Of a DNA stretch of 64,000 bases, positions 50,133 to 62,423 are shown one piece after another (the first letter of the stretch is position 1; every line of letters begins with the position of its first letter). The position numbers were made by a program, and so were the translations under genes. Location: assembly GCA_029959195.1 (NCBI GenBank), contig CP114119.1:2790001-2854000 (forward strand). The letters run 5' to 3'. This DNA comes from Dictyophora rubrovolvata (lineage: Eukaryota > Basidiomycota > Agaricomycetes > Phallales > Phallaceae). The notes beneath the pieces are model-generated. The model did not search any database and had not been told where the DNA came from. It worked only from the letters and a program-made list of their open reading frames with translations.

Positions 50133-52308
50133 TCACACCTCCGCAGTCTCCTTACTCGTCCCTTCTAATTCTTTCGCACCTATCCCAGCACCCCAAATAC
50201 CTTTAACCGCAATCCCCGAAATTTCCTCATTCACTCCTGCAACGAACGTCGCAGATACATTCATCATCAACGCCATTTGATCGAATGCAAATGGTTTATT
50301 ATCGTTCTTCTGGTCGGCGGAATCGGGGAAAGGCGGCGGGTACATATATCAAAATTGGGTGTACCAAAAACGTGTCTTTGTTGGAATGGGTCATCAGAAC
50401 GTGACTAGACCAATATTTGTCTCAGGAGAAGATAAGATTTGGTTTTTTTGAGTACGGTTGTAGGCTTGGGATATTTCAGACACGGTGGTGTGGCAGCGAG
50501 TTTCGGATTGAATTGAAGAGGTGTCGAAGTTTCTAGTTTTGAAGGGACAGATTATGATTTTGCCGTAGACTGGGTTGGAGTATATTCCAGTGTAAAAGTG
50601 GAGCGGGAGTATCGGTGCTGATGATTCTGTGGGTGGATGTCCGGAGGGTTCTTTTGGGACTGGAATTCTGAACCAAATTGGTAGGGCAAGACAAAAAGAG
50701 AAAATATGAAATTAACTCACTTGGACTCCCAATCGATATGTTTCAGTCCTAGTGCTTTCTCATACAGTCGCCATTAACGAAATCCATGAAAACAGGTCCA
50801 TCGGGGGGAAAGGTGTTTGTCAAAATTGCAATGCCTATTCCATCGTATGGTGCACGAGAGAGGACGGTGTTATGACCAATTATACCGCCAGTGCGTTCGA
50901 CAAGCTAAACGAATTACACTAATTAGTGTCATCTGGGTACGGCGCACTGTCATGCCATACATATGTACGTACATAGTGCCCTTGGTAGGAGTAGATTCCC
51001 TGACCGAGACCATATACCATCGGGCTCATTGAAGGGTCTCGAGGAAGCGGAATACGCACGGACACACCTTCTGCTGCTTTTGTAATCGCCGCTGCGGGGA
51101 TAATCTGCTCGTTGGTGACGGGATGACGTCCCATGAGGAGTAAAGTCTGCAGCCACCGTGTCTTTCCAACTTAGGTCAGAGTGTCATATCAAGTATGACT
51201 GATGCCTTGAAGAGACTCACCATGTCTTTGACGTTTGAGATAACGCCACCTGCACTAGCGGCAATAGACGTGTTCCCGTGTGTGTCAAAATACGGAATAG
51301 GCTTGTAAATGGCTTTGTTTCTTCCTTTGCCTTCAGGATGGCCTGTTTCGGCAACAACGAACCCGTCGGCGAGACCCTTGCCCACCATGGTCTCGTTGAA
51401 ACTATATGTCGAGGCGTCCATTCCAAGAGGCTTGAATATCTTTTCAGTGACAAATTCTTGAACTGTATTATTAGTCAGACATTCAACTATGTAGGCAGCC
51501 GTTATATACATCTCTAAAAATGGAGTGGTAAATGATTTAGGTAGATGCAACGGTTCACGCACGATTATTATATTGAGATCTAGGGCGAGTGTTAGCCCCA
51601 TGTACATTATTAGTATAGGCCATATATTCCACGCACATCTATCTGAATTCAGCTGACGGGCGCAAATACTGTAGCTTCGACATCTGAATATTTATATACC
51701 GATTTTCGTTTTGAAAGGACTAACTATAGAGCGAGGCGTATCAGTCTTGCTATAGCTTAAGTCGTGGGTCGGGAGTCCGGTACGATGGCTAAGAATATCA
51801 ACAACAGTGGTATTCTGTTCCATGGATGGGTCTTGCAGTATCCATTCTCCGCTCGGGATAATATCTTTAACTTTAGTATCCCAGCTCATGAGTGGGTATG
51901 CCTCGTCTTGGATAAGGATGTATGCTAATTGCGAGGGCGGCGAAGAGTTTGGAATTAGAGCCAACTCCAAACAACGTTTGATAAAAAGATGAGCGCGGTT
52001 ATTTGAAATGGTTCAAGCTCAACGCACATCTTCGTCGACGGCATGTCCCCATCTATCAGCAATCCCATATCCCTTTGACTCAGTGACCCATCCGTTCCAT
52101 TGTCCAGTCGAGTCTTTCGTCCTGCGCGTCACAGCAATAGCAACACCATTCATTCACCCGACCTCATTCAGCCATCCATCGAACTCGTCATCTAAAATTG
52201 GTTTGAGACTCGCTGGGAGAAGGGCGCCTGGTTCGGAACTGGGCTGGCAGTGACGATGCGAGATGAAAAGAGAAGATATGTGACTAGTATTTCTATAAAC
52301 CAGTGCAT
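50133..52308 (-). pseudogene. Beta-lactamase-fold serine hydrolase (class C / PBP-like), with about three apparent frameshifts
   Basis: A signal-peptide-like start MHWFIEILVTYLLFSSRIVT (52308) precedes LPASLKPILDDEFDGWLNEV. Next come the catalytic SxxK block GSNSKLFAALAI and SWDTKVKDIIPSGEW, then DILSHRTGLPTHDLSY. They continue with VTEKIFKPLGMDASTYSF, ASAGGVISNVKDM, TRWLQTLLLMGRHP, LVERTGGIIGHNTVLSRAPY and ALGLKHIDWESK. A late beta-sandwich-like region PLHFYTGIYSNPVYGKIIIC comes last. This order is that of secreted fungal serine hydrolases of the S12 type. The blocks sit in different frames without splice sites between them at about 52220 (signal to mature part), 51920 (one extra base after LAIS) and 50780 (one base missing before WRLYEKALG). 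It is either decaying or affected by sequencing indels. Confidence 0.7.
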
Positions 52309-53003
52309 GGCCGAAAGAGTGGGTGTCAAAATGGGCACAATCGCCTCGTTGCCCTATTATGAAAGACAGCATCGAGTTGCATCCAGACGATGGCGGCCGA
52401 CTTCCCCGGATGGAGACAAAGCTTGTAGGAGTTTCAATTTTCGATGCCCGCAGCCATTGTTCAAGAATATTACGACCTTCTTCCAACAAAATGAGCTGTT
52501 TTTCATTTCCTGGATCTTAAAAAAATTCGAATCGTCACCATAAAATCTTTACAATGACTTTCAGTACCGCGGGGTTGAAAATTGGTGGATCACTTGTTGA
52601 TCTTCAACTTCTGCTTTCGCGTACGCATTGTACTGTAAGGGAGCTACGCTTCTTACACGCGTAGTGTCACCTCGTCTCACTCTGTTTTTACCTTCCTTTA
52701 TCTCTCCTCGTCGCGCATAGCTTACATCATGTAGTACCTTTATCTCCTGCGAGCAGTTTGTTTCTTTTGTGTCCTAGTTCTTTGTCCTTCGGATGATCCC
52801 TCCTTTATGCACACTTTTCATTTATGTATTTATCTCTCGCTAACATAACTCTCGTATCCTCACAGGACGTGTCTGACCTATTGGATGGCGAATACGATAA
52901 TAATGCGGACGCGCTTCGGAACTTGAATGTGAAAAACAAAAATCCTTATTTCTAAAGTAAGCAATATCATTTATTCGCGACTTGTATACATTTATAAATT
53001 ATT
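52309..53003. other. Spacer, no supported gene
   Basis: It contains the hydrolase promoter region. A long pyrimidine-rich stretch occupies about 52660-52860 on the plus strand. Short frames on either strand carry no recognisable signal. Confidence 0.5.
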
Positions 53004-53336
53004 TTAGCTATCTCTATCGTGTGCATGTGGTTTAGGTCGTGCCCGGAAGAATTGGGGTATAATATCTGAGTCCCAAACATGCGATAGCTCGGTCTGTGTC
53101 GAGTTCATTTCTTCCTCGTATTTCTGGCACTGTTCCGCGGACCGAAAAAATTGCGCGGTTTCTCGGTTGAATGATTCCATAAATCGATTGTCGCGGAATT
53201 GGCGTTGATACTCCAACATATCAGCGAAGTTCCTTCCTATGGCGGCATCCAGAATTTCGTCAAAAGACTGACACTCTTGGAGCAAGATATCTGCATTATT
53301 TTCATCATTCTCTGGAGGAGTAGGTTCTGAACCATT
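53004..53336 (-). CDS. Hypothetical acidic/Gln-rich protein, terminal exon
   Basis: The minus-strand frame GNGSEPTPPENDENNADILL, then QECQSFDEILDAAIGRNFAD and a charged, probably helical tail, is open for about 110 codons to a stop at 53004. Codon content (Glu, Gln, Asn, Phe) looks coding and the end (RARPKPHAHDRDS) is basic. No start with good context lies in frame. An upstream exon near 53350-53450 (EITSWYDAVLGASSINDPKA) is in another frame and may join through a short intron. No family is recognised. Confidence 0.35.
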   Translation of the reverse strand, partial: NGSEPTPPENDENNADILLQECQSFDEILDAAIGRNFADMLEYQRQFRDNRFMESFNRETAQFFRSAEQCQKYEEEMNSTQTELSHVWDSDIIPQFFRARPKPHAHDRDS

Positions 53337-54517
53337 CCCTCCGCTGCTTTGGGATCATTAATTGAGGATGCTCCCAGAACGGCGTCGTACCAAGACGTGA
53401 TTTCCCTCCCCCCCCTCTCTCTTCTCTTCTATTGCAGCTCGAGCAGTCTCTCGATACTTAGAGCATTGTTAGAGTTTGGATTAGAAGCGGTGAAAGAACG
53501 GGAGGTGGACTCATGGAACGGTTCATGTCGTTTTTGGACGTTTTTCGACTGGGTCCCGATGAAGAGGTGGGGGTGGCATAATGTGTCTCGATCAGTGGTA
53601 ACACAACTCTACACGCGGATTTTGCTGCACACATGTTCGTTGACTGTGTTCATCGTCGGCGCAGAATGGAAGATTATGTGCACTTGTGGAATGTAATGTA
53701 AGGGGCGGAATTGAATTTCAGATGATACTTGACCCCGCGCATAAATAGCCCGAGTTCTTTTGTCTTCGTCTTAGCTTACGCAGCGTCCACTGGATTTTTA
53801 TGGACAATGAATCAATTAATCACTCGTCGTTGAACGCATTAATTCAAGGACGTGAAAAATCTTGGGCACGTGGAATTTGAACCGCAGAAAAGGCGATATA
53901 TTGAAATGTTAGCATAAACCTCTCTGAGGGATTGCCGAATTCAAATGATGACATGACTAGTCTTGAATATGTTGGGCCTGGTCAAAATGCATAAGCTCAT
54001 CTCATTCTTAGCGCCTCATATCACATTGGATTTCCGTCTACTAGTATGCAATTCCGCAATTATCACAGCTAACAGCATATCAACCTCAACCTTTTTCAAA
54101 ACTATACTTTTATGTGGTTGATTGTTTGCAAATTTGCAACTGTTCTTCAAATACATAACACGACCGACCGGGGAGATCAGGCCGACCAGGTCCAGGGCTA
54201 TCTGGGCGAGTGGATTCTTTATTCCAACCCCTGGACCACCTAACCTTCACAGTTGATCGCGATGCTGGATTAGATGGCGTTGGCATATATACTCTTCTAG
54301 CCATAGAAATACATGTCAGATGAGTATGTACATAAATAATCATTGATACAGCGAGTGATCCTACCCCATTCAATATATAGACAGACGGCCCCGGAATAGC
54401 ATATGCTAGAGATACATACCAACATTGACACCCCATCCGATCCAATGCAATATATCCCTTCTTCTTCTGGCTTGTCAGGTTATTTTTGTCATCATCCATC
54501 CATCCTCAGATTCAACT
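53337..54517. other. Spacer, no supported gene
   Basis: Apart from the possible upstream exon of the preceding hypothetical gene (about 53350-53600), no coding structure is seen. The part nearest 54517 should be the 3' UTR of the tailed methyltransferase. Confidence 0.45.
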
Positions 54518-56909
54518 CTAACTCTTCTTCATCTCCTTGAACCCTATGAACGTCTTACACGACCTAGAAAACTGCGTATATCCACTAACATCCATCCGTG
54601 CTTCAGCCTTAGCAGCTTCAATAACCGCATCCTCAAGCTCCATCGCGCGCTGTCTTTCGTACTTGCTCATCGGCGCAGGCGGGGGACGCTGCCACCCCAA
54701 CGCATTCTCAATAGAATCAGCCAGCGCCGTACGATATCGCATATCCCGCTCGAACCGCATTATAAAACCATCAAACAACGCACGTTCCTGCATTTCGCGC
54801 GGTATGGTGCTTTCGTCGATTATACCTTCTGCTTCTTCGTCCCACCCCAAGTTAGCGAGGAGATTTTCCATCCCCGCACGTCGTAGTGCGAGCCGGCGTT
54901 GGAGTTCTTTCCACATTGGTTCTTTGCACGCTGCAATGCGCTGGTAAACTGTGTTGAGTTGGAGAGCGAGGTTGCGGCTGTTGATTTCGGCTGTGACGGG
55001 TGGGAAAAGAGGTATGCCGGTTGTGGGTTTGAAAGAGCCGAATGTCAATTTATGCACTTGGGCTGCGGGCTCTGATATTGAAGATGAAGGCGAATGTGTG
55101 GACAGCATTGTAGTTGGTGGCATTTGAGGGTGTAAAGGTTGTGTGTGTTGGTACGGCGGCGGCGGCGGCGGAAGTGGTTTTGCCCTTGAATAATGTTGGG
55201 GTGGTATTTGTCGCGAAGGTCTACTATGTCGTCGTGATCCCGGTGAGTCCGGAGAATCGAGACTTGATCGTTGACCCTGATCTGACGAATCTAACGATGA
55301 CACCGACGATCGCGATCCAAAGGAAGAGTATGTCTGGGATTCTGGTCGGCTCCGAGAGATCTCAGATGAAGCAATGTCATGTAAGCGGAGACGGGATAGT
55401 GGAGGTGGAGGAAAGGGATATTCTAGTGGAGCTGTGCTCGTAACTTTTCTAAAATGGATGTTTAGATGATGCGGTATGATGGCTGCAAAAGGGGATGCAA
55501 TCAGATCATGAACGAATTAAAATCCCCCCCTTATTTTGATTGAAAGCAGGGACGAAAATTGACTTACAGGTTGGACGGAGATTAATCATTCGCTTCTCGA
55601 ATACGCCGAAAAAAAGGGACTCAATTAGTGCGTGGGCATGAGGAACCGGGATGGGTTCGTTCAATGGGGATATTGAGATAATAGTGTCGAGATTTTTGAT
55701 GTAAGACAGTGGTCTTGTTTGTTTCGTTTTGAGAGTATATGAACGAGGAAGTGTTGGGAAAAGGATATCTTATCACGGAAGCAGATTAAGGAAAAAAAAA
55801 GCAACGGAAGTAAAAGTAGCGCCTACCTTCTTCGTCTATCTCTACCGCTCCACCAGGTCGTAGAATGCGGGCAATTTCCTAAACGATAGGGGTTCAGAAT
55901 ATGTACGTGGAGAACAAAAGGTCGAGGATCGTTACTTCGAATAATCCATCCCACTACCAAAAGAAGTCAGCATGAAGACAAAGGGTCAAAGGAAAATTAG
56001 ACTTATTACGTACAGCATTCTCCGGTACACCCCAAGCGATATGCGAAATGTGAATATAATCGAAAAAATCATCTTCGAACGGAAATTTGTCTCTCAAACT
56101 TTTTTTGATAAAGTCAATTAATGTCTTCCCGTCAAAAATGTCAAGTCTCAAGACTTTTTTGAAACCGGCACTTACAAATCCCCATGTAACCAGCAGATTC
56201 GTTCCGAGATCATGAGGGGTAAAACATTATGATTGGGCTGAATTTTGGCAATGTCATATCCCACCTTGAAAGTTGTCATTTATTATGCATGTTTTTTGAG
56301 ACGCAATGAATATCGGGACGTACGAAATAGCAGGACTAGATATATGACGTCATTCAGGCTTGATAATCACCAATGATGAGTATGATAGGAAAAACGTACG
56401 GGCCATTGTTTTGCGGCATCTAGTATCCAAGCTTTGAATTTGTGAAAAGGTTACGGTTGAGATGGTACATGGAAAAATAGCTGAACGGACGTCTCACCTC
56501 CGGACTGTTCAAAGGGATATACGGACAGTAAGAACCAGACAAGAAAATCCGATGATCGACGGAAATTTGAACGTACACCACATCCCAAATCTAACGCTCT
56601 CTTAGGCGGGGAGCCTTTAAAGTCTAACCATGAAGGTTTTTTACGAAAGTGCATGAGATTGACATGGTCCAAAACGTCCCTTGTGGTGGAAGAACATCGT
56701 GTCAGAATTCAAGCTGATGAGAAACAAAAGGACGGCGCAAAGATGACTCACAAGCCAACGATGCTTGGGGAATAGCTTAGTGGGTATTGTGCATTTGTAC
56801 GAGGCCCAGGCTGAGTATCTAGTCCAACTATTTTGTTTGGGCATGCGGATGTTGAATGAGGAGGAGTGCCATTACTTGTCGAAGGGCGGATAGGAGTTCT
56901 TCGGCTCAT
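54518..56909 (-). CDS. Class I SAM-dependent methyltransferase with long disordered/charged C-terminal tail
   Basis: The start at 56909 reads MSRRTPIRPSTSNGTPPHST. The donor after SPSIVG splits a Leu codon. The acceptor CACAAG rejoins in phase to give DVLDHVNLMHFRKKPSWLDF and motif I KRALDLGCG (about 56580). Downstream exons give the acidic block DKFPFEDDFFDYIHISHIAW (about 56060) and GVPENA, then EIARILRPGGAVEIDEE (about 55860). PINLRPT-type and Pro/Ser-rich sequence follow. The last exon (stop 54518) runs through a Ser/Pro-rich linker, a polyproline run and a charged helical region (AEINSRNLALQLNTVYQRIA to EMKKS). This domain order resembles a basidiomycete-specific methyltransferase group with a conserved tail. 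The methyl acceptor is unknown. Middle exon borders were not all fixed. Confidence 0.75.
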
Positions 56910-59312
56910 TTTTCCAGCGTACCAGGCTCAGCCGACCCTGAAGACAAAGGGAAGGAGATCGAAAGAAGAGGATGAAGAGAAAGAAAGAGAGATGCTAGAG
57001 GGGTTCAGCTGAAAAGGCGTTGAAATCAGAAAGAAAGATTTACCAGTGGGAAAGATACGCACAAAGAATAGGCGCGTCGGTACTGGCTGGCTGTTGGGAT
57101 CAGACAAGGCTGTGTAATTGCGTGTGTCGCTCTCCTCTCCAGATTGATTCGGTACTATGGCGGTCGCGGCTGTATTGGATATTGAATAGTGATGGTTCCA
57201 GCTTGACAGTTGAGTAAAGTGACGTGTTTTACGGGTGGCGGGCGGGCGAGGGTGTAAATCAGAACAAAATTAGTTTTGATCTCTCAGAAGATCAAAGATA
57301 ATGCTATGCCAACTTTTGATGGGATGTGGCAGACAAGAGAGAATAGGAAAACAAGGGGAGAGCTATAGCCACTATGTATGGGAGCGGATAAGAAGATCGT
57401 GTGTGAATATGTGGTAGAAGCGAACTCAATTCTGCGCGTAACACCATTATGTACGCGCAGAAGTTTACTTATGCTTATTCAGGAAACCCCCGAGTCCGTC
57501 AAGTCCGATGAGGGGTGTCGGACGATGCGAGCGCTGCTCAAGTCCACCTTAAGAAGTCGGAGACAAAAATTATGGATATTAAAAAGGTATCCATAGCAAA
57601 ATTTTAAGCTTGACCTCACCTAATTTTGGAATAAAATTTGACTCTCATGGCTCCAAGAAAAGAACTCGGTGGTCAGGCGAAGTGAAACCACCGTGATGGC
57701 CCATGCAAAAAAATGAAAAGGTAATTATGACGCGCGTACGCCGGTCGCTTGCAGTGCGGATGCTATAATAGGGTCAGATTTTTCCCCTTCTGCTTATTTG
57801 CATTTTGAGTTGAGGCAGTTTAAGACAACACCGTTGTATGAAAAAGAGTTTGTTTAGCAAGTATTTGGGAGTTTTTGCATCTGTAAGCACAACTACATTA
57901 GGCACATCAGATCAAAAAAACCATTGATGTGGAAGATGGATAGATAGATATCTATACATATGTATTCATATGATGCACACTCTAACGTCAAATATCCATA
58001 TTCTGGTATAGGTAGTACCTAAATATGTAAACGTATGTCGCACGTTATTATATATATTTTCATTCATATGTCCATTTCCATTCCGAGCGGAGCGTCAGCG
58101 ATGTCGAGCCGTTTCGAGTAAAGATCTTGCTAATTATAAACTCGAGCAAACTTTCGGCATCGTAATCAATCAATGATCATGTCCAGATGGCGTTGCGATC
58201 TGATTGCAGAAGATTTCAATGACAACGCGCGCGACCCAAGAAAAGAAAAAGAGGTACAAGAATAAAAGAAAATAGGAGGTAAAATAACGTAGAAAAGTGA
58301 ATATGTACGGCGTAGCTACGTATGAGAATCGTTTTGGCTAAGTTGGTGTTGCGCGTTCCAGTCAAAGTCAGCAAAGAGACATATCAAGGGAGACGAGGAT
58401 CAAATGCCACAAGAAGCCTCGTCGCGATCACATATCTTCCTCAGCGAGTCGATCGATAGAAAAAAGTCTGGCATATTTCATGATATGAACCGATATGAAG
58501 GAACATATAGAGTTCGGACATGGTAGGCCGTGTTCCCTTTTGGCAATAATGAAGCCGGCCAGTGACGATGGCCTCCACGACGAGAAAAAGTTCCCAAGGG
58601 AAACGGTGTTTCTGAAAACAGAGCAAATCCGAAAGAGACGTGGTCTGTGTTGGCTGCGCACAAAGGAATGATCAACAAAACTCTGCCCACAATTATATAT
58701 GTGATGGAGTAAATATGTACGGATGCGATGCGAAACAGGAGATGAGACGCTAAGACAAAAAGTCCTTGATCGGTCGGTGAAAGGAGGGAATAGAAGTACG
58801 AGCACCATCGAGCAACCACGTATCCGACTCTCCTGAGAAAAGCCAGACCGAGGCCGACGGAGAATTACCGCCAATTGTGAACCCAGAGTCAAGAACCGAA
58901 TAAAGCAAAGTCAAGCGCTTTCTGTTTCAGTACCCTTTACGAGCGTAAACGATTAACAGGGAGTAATACAGCGCCTGGTAATAACCGCATCAGAAGAGAA
59001 CTTGAGCAGGCCAAGATTGGTCCAACATAATGACAGACATAATCAACAAGTAAGCGTGCGTCGACGTTCAACAGTCCAAGCTACATCATTGTTCAACTCA
59101 TACATCAGCAGTTTGCAACGCCGAAAATAAGAAAAGTCAAAGAGGAAGAAGGCGGAAGGCAACAAGCTGAGCGCTGAATATTACAACCACAACCACAACC
59201 ACAACCACAACCACAAGTACACACAGATACAAGCACCAACACAAACAGCGTACAGAACATTTTCGTTTATATCCTGCATAGGTTTAAATATCAAAGTCAG
59301 TCATTCTGGCTC
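56910..59312. other. Gene-poor interval, about 2.4 kb
   Basis: Purine-rich sequence near 56940-57000 is the likely methyltransferase promoter or 5' UTR region. The minus-strand frame at 58428-58892 is the longest here, but it is Arg/Ser/Phe-rich and lacks domain features. An (AACCAC)n tract lies at 59183-59215. I see nothing else. Confidence 0.5.
59183..59215. repeat. (ACAACC)n hexanucleotide repeat
   Basis: Five near-perfect ACAACC units lie about 100 bp downstream of the stop of the DUF6533-type gene. It is not a telomeric motif. Confidence 0.9.
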
Positions 59313-60897
59313 TTACCAGCATGCGTTTTCATCGCCAACGGCAGGCGTAGTCTGCTCCTGAGCATCAGGCTCGCCAACATGTGCAGATTCAGAATTGGTA
59401 ACTCCATCATCCTCCCCATTGTTTCCTTCCTCCGCATCTACATCTTCGGGGGTTCCCATTTCCACGAGGATGGATTGATGAACATTTTGGAGCACAGTTT
59501 GACATTGAAGCGAAGATAAAGATAGTCTGTGGCTAGTAAACTCATCGATCGCCGTGCAGTTGCGTTGGCGAAGGTCCAAAGTAAAGTTAGTGACCATAAT
59601 AGCTAACATACTTGAAGTATGTTAAAATGGAGAAAACTTATTTGACTATAAGAATATTAACCTTACTTGATTTGGATGCGGCCTAGAATAACCGCTAGAA
59701 AATTCTAAGCGAGTTCAGCTGAACTGAGATCTCGTGTATGCAAGTCATCGGGATGAGGTGCTCACACTTTTGGCCTGTAAAAAGATAAGCCGACGAAAGT
59801 ATAATTTATAGTGTAAATCTTACTTTGACGCTAATTACCGCAATCGTGAAAATCATCACAAAGCTTGTGCCGTTTTGAAATGAGCAATATCGACAAAGGC
59901 AGTTTCGGTAGAATTCTCACCAGCATTTTATATCTAAAGGATAAACTTATTTATACAAGTCTCATTAAGTGTTATCACACTCAAATCACACTTACTTTGT
60001 CCGAAGACTATTGACACCAGGTCATCGCGACGTCCAATACCGGCTTGGCGCTTTAGTTTCCACGTGTCCCAAAGTGACCAAGTGCAAATGCCAAATACCA
60101 AAATATTGGTGAAGATGTTAGATATCCCAAACATAAGATCAAGTAGGAGTCTGTGAGCTGGAATGCATGTACATTGAGCCTAAGAATCAAATTGCTAACT
60201 CGAGCATACCGGGCAACCTGAAGCTTTAAGTGATTGAGAAGCGAGAGCTTTAGGAAAAATATACGTTGATGTACTAACACCGTATAGCATCCGTATGGTG
60301 GTAGAATATCTGAAAAAAAAGTAAGAAATCTAGCACTTTGGTTTCAGTGAGATAGGTATTTTACCAAGCACCAGTAGTATCAACCCAGCCACAAAACTAA
60401 AGATTAAGATTACTGCCAAGAATCTACTTCTTCTACACACTGCATATGCACGAGAGATTAATAGGCCTAAAAAATTATGGTCTGTATGTGTCCCATGGAT
60501 AATAGATGCACCAACCTTGTATACCTACTTGTACTAAAATATACCAAAATGCCGTAAAATGAAAAAAAGCATTACAAAAGCTTCGGTTTTTCTCAAATTG
60601 GTTAAATTATCAAGAAAATAAGATCTTACTGCCTCGACTAGAAGAATTAGTACTTAAGGTAAATGTTAGCAGTGTTGGTCGGCTTACTTCTGACACGATT
60701 ATGTTGACTCCAAAGCCAGTTGAAGGTCCTTGCATCAATAAAGACCCATATCTTGTAAGAATATAGAACAATGTGACAAGACTGAATCGCTTTCGCCATA
60801 TACATTCCACTTCTTCCGAAAACCTCAACATGGTCACATACACAAGAAGTGCTAAGGTTGATTGGTCATAAAGCACTTTTTGAACTGAATCAAACAA
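59313..60897 (-). CDS. DUF6533-type seven-helix membrane protein
   Basis: The first clear exon starts MFDSVQKVLYDQSTLALLVY and carries the DUF6533 core MLRFSEEVECIWRKRFSLVT, then a helix ILTRYGSLLMQG (about 60720-60890). Later exons include FTNILVFGICTWSLWDTWKL with KRQAGIGRRDDLVSIVFGQ (60000-60130) and a short hydrophobic exon near 59840. The last exon has LAIMVTNFTLDLRQRN followed by an acidic tail (59313-59610). The true N-terminus may lie in a small exon near 60950-61010 (MHHEEY), so the start is provisional. Domain order and intron positions mirror the gene at 36321. It is expected to be an integral membrane protein of unknown function. Confidence 0.6.
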
Positions 60898-62138
60898 TGA
60901 AACTCACTGAAGGTACACATATTAATCAAGTTGAACATATGTCTAACATCAGCATAATCAGTAATGAATGTTCACATAGAGAAAAATCTACATACTCTTC
61001 ATGATGCATCCGAATCTTTTTTAAAGCCCCGTGCTCGTGCCAGATGCTACCACCAATTATTGTAGCCATTACGCCACTGTTACCAGCCAGTGTCTCGATC
61101 ATTTGAACCCTGAAGGTAGTGATAGCTGGAGCAAACTTGTGTGGCGATTTAAAATTGTTGTTACCAATTCCAGCGCGGGTTCTGAGACATCAAGCTGGGC
61201 TAGAAGGGTTCTGATCTGTTAAATACTTCAGATAAAATTGACCTGTTATCCCATGACAATTCCGACCTGCGTGCCAGCTTCCACAGTCAAATGATTGAAC
61301 TCAGGCTATACTTGGAACTAATGTATACATGGTGACCTGGTGATTTTCGTCAATCCGGTACCGTACGAAGCTTCTCCACAATTCATTGTATTGTATGGAG
61401 AGATAGCTCCCGTAATGGATCACCTGTCATTGGCTTCGCTTAAGCTTTGAGTATATCTAATCAAGATTGTATTTTTGGTCTTACTCTGATATGATCCAAA
61501 AAGCATCACTCCAGTTTCATGTTTAGTACTTTTTCATCCCGTTACATATACACTAGATATATACTAGACGGAAACTTACCACCATCCGGTCGACCATTCG
61601 ATTTACTCGGGACAGAGCCCTGACATGGACACAAACATTATTTAACCATATGTACATTGTGTACATCATGCGAACGCCATTGATGGATGCATTGACCATT
61701 ATAGAATTGCCATCGTCCGAAGCGAGGTTGCAATGTGCCAGCCCATTCACGAACAACCGAGTTCAATAACGTGGGTGCCAGGACAAACCATCCTCAAACC
61801 GACTCAGTATATCGGCAATAGACCTATCAATGCATGGGCCAATTGGGACGGTGGTCCCCGAAAACTGCATGATGGGGCCTGTATATACATGTGGTATAGG
61901 AAATTATTAATATATTTACTTCAAAAGAAATTTGAGTTGAGCGTTTATTACCCATTCCTTGTTGACTTCTCATTGTCCGCATTGCGGAAGTTGTCTGGAT
62001 CAAGTCTGGATGAGTTTGAGAAATTTTAAAGCTCGCTATGTACCGCCGGGATGCCGTTTCAACAACTTGTATCAGATTCACTGGCACCGTCATCTTTTTG
62101 TGAATAGATTCTGTGGCTCTAACCATCTACTGTTGAAG

Positions 62139-62423
62139 CTAGTGGAAAACGTTCCCTTCTGTATGGAGAATCACCGTCTTTGCCATGGCCCTAACCTTCT
62201 TGCTACGTGCCAAGTGCGCACGATTACCTAGACGACGAGAAGTGAGAGGGAGATCTAGCTTTTGTTGATATTGCAAACAAATAAAGTCAGCAAGCTGATC
62301 AGGAAGCAAGTGAAGTAACTTAGCGGGCACCAGGTCATCTATTGTAATTGGCATAGATGATAGGTTCAAGAGCCACCAATACTTCCGAATCCATTGAGAA
62401 TAAGGATCAACATAACCAGTCAA
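62139..62423 (-). CDS. Hypothetical ORF with coding-like composition, possible exon
   Basis: The frame reads WIRKYWWLLNLSSMPITIDD, then LVPAKLLHLLPDQLADFICL, QYQQKLDLPLTSRRLGNRAH and a basic tail, ending at a stop at 62139. The mix of aromatic, Leu/Pro and Arg/Lys residues looks like a real folded protein rather than a random frame. I do not recognise the family. A start at 62423 (MTGYVD) is available. An upstream exon could exist near 63028-63255. Confidence 0.35.
   Translation of the reverse strand: MTGYVDPYSQWIRKYWWLLNLSSMPITIDDLVPAKLLHLLPDQLADFICLQYQQKLDLPLTSRRLGNRAHLARSKKVRAMAKTVILHTEGNVFH

Noticed and set aside
54110-54499. 129-codon minus-strand frame just after the tailed methyltransferase
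   Set aside because: It lies in the expected 3' UTR, has mixed composition without domain content, and is overlapped by other short frames.
58428-58892. 154-codon minus-strand frame
   Set aside because: Its Arg/Ser/Phe-rich composition, absence of domain or splice context, and overlapping alternative frames of similar length indicate chance openness.
59183-59215. Interstitial telomeric repeat
   Set aside because: The unit is ACAACC, not TTAGGG/CCCTAA.
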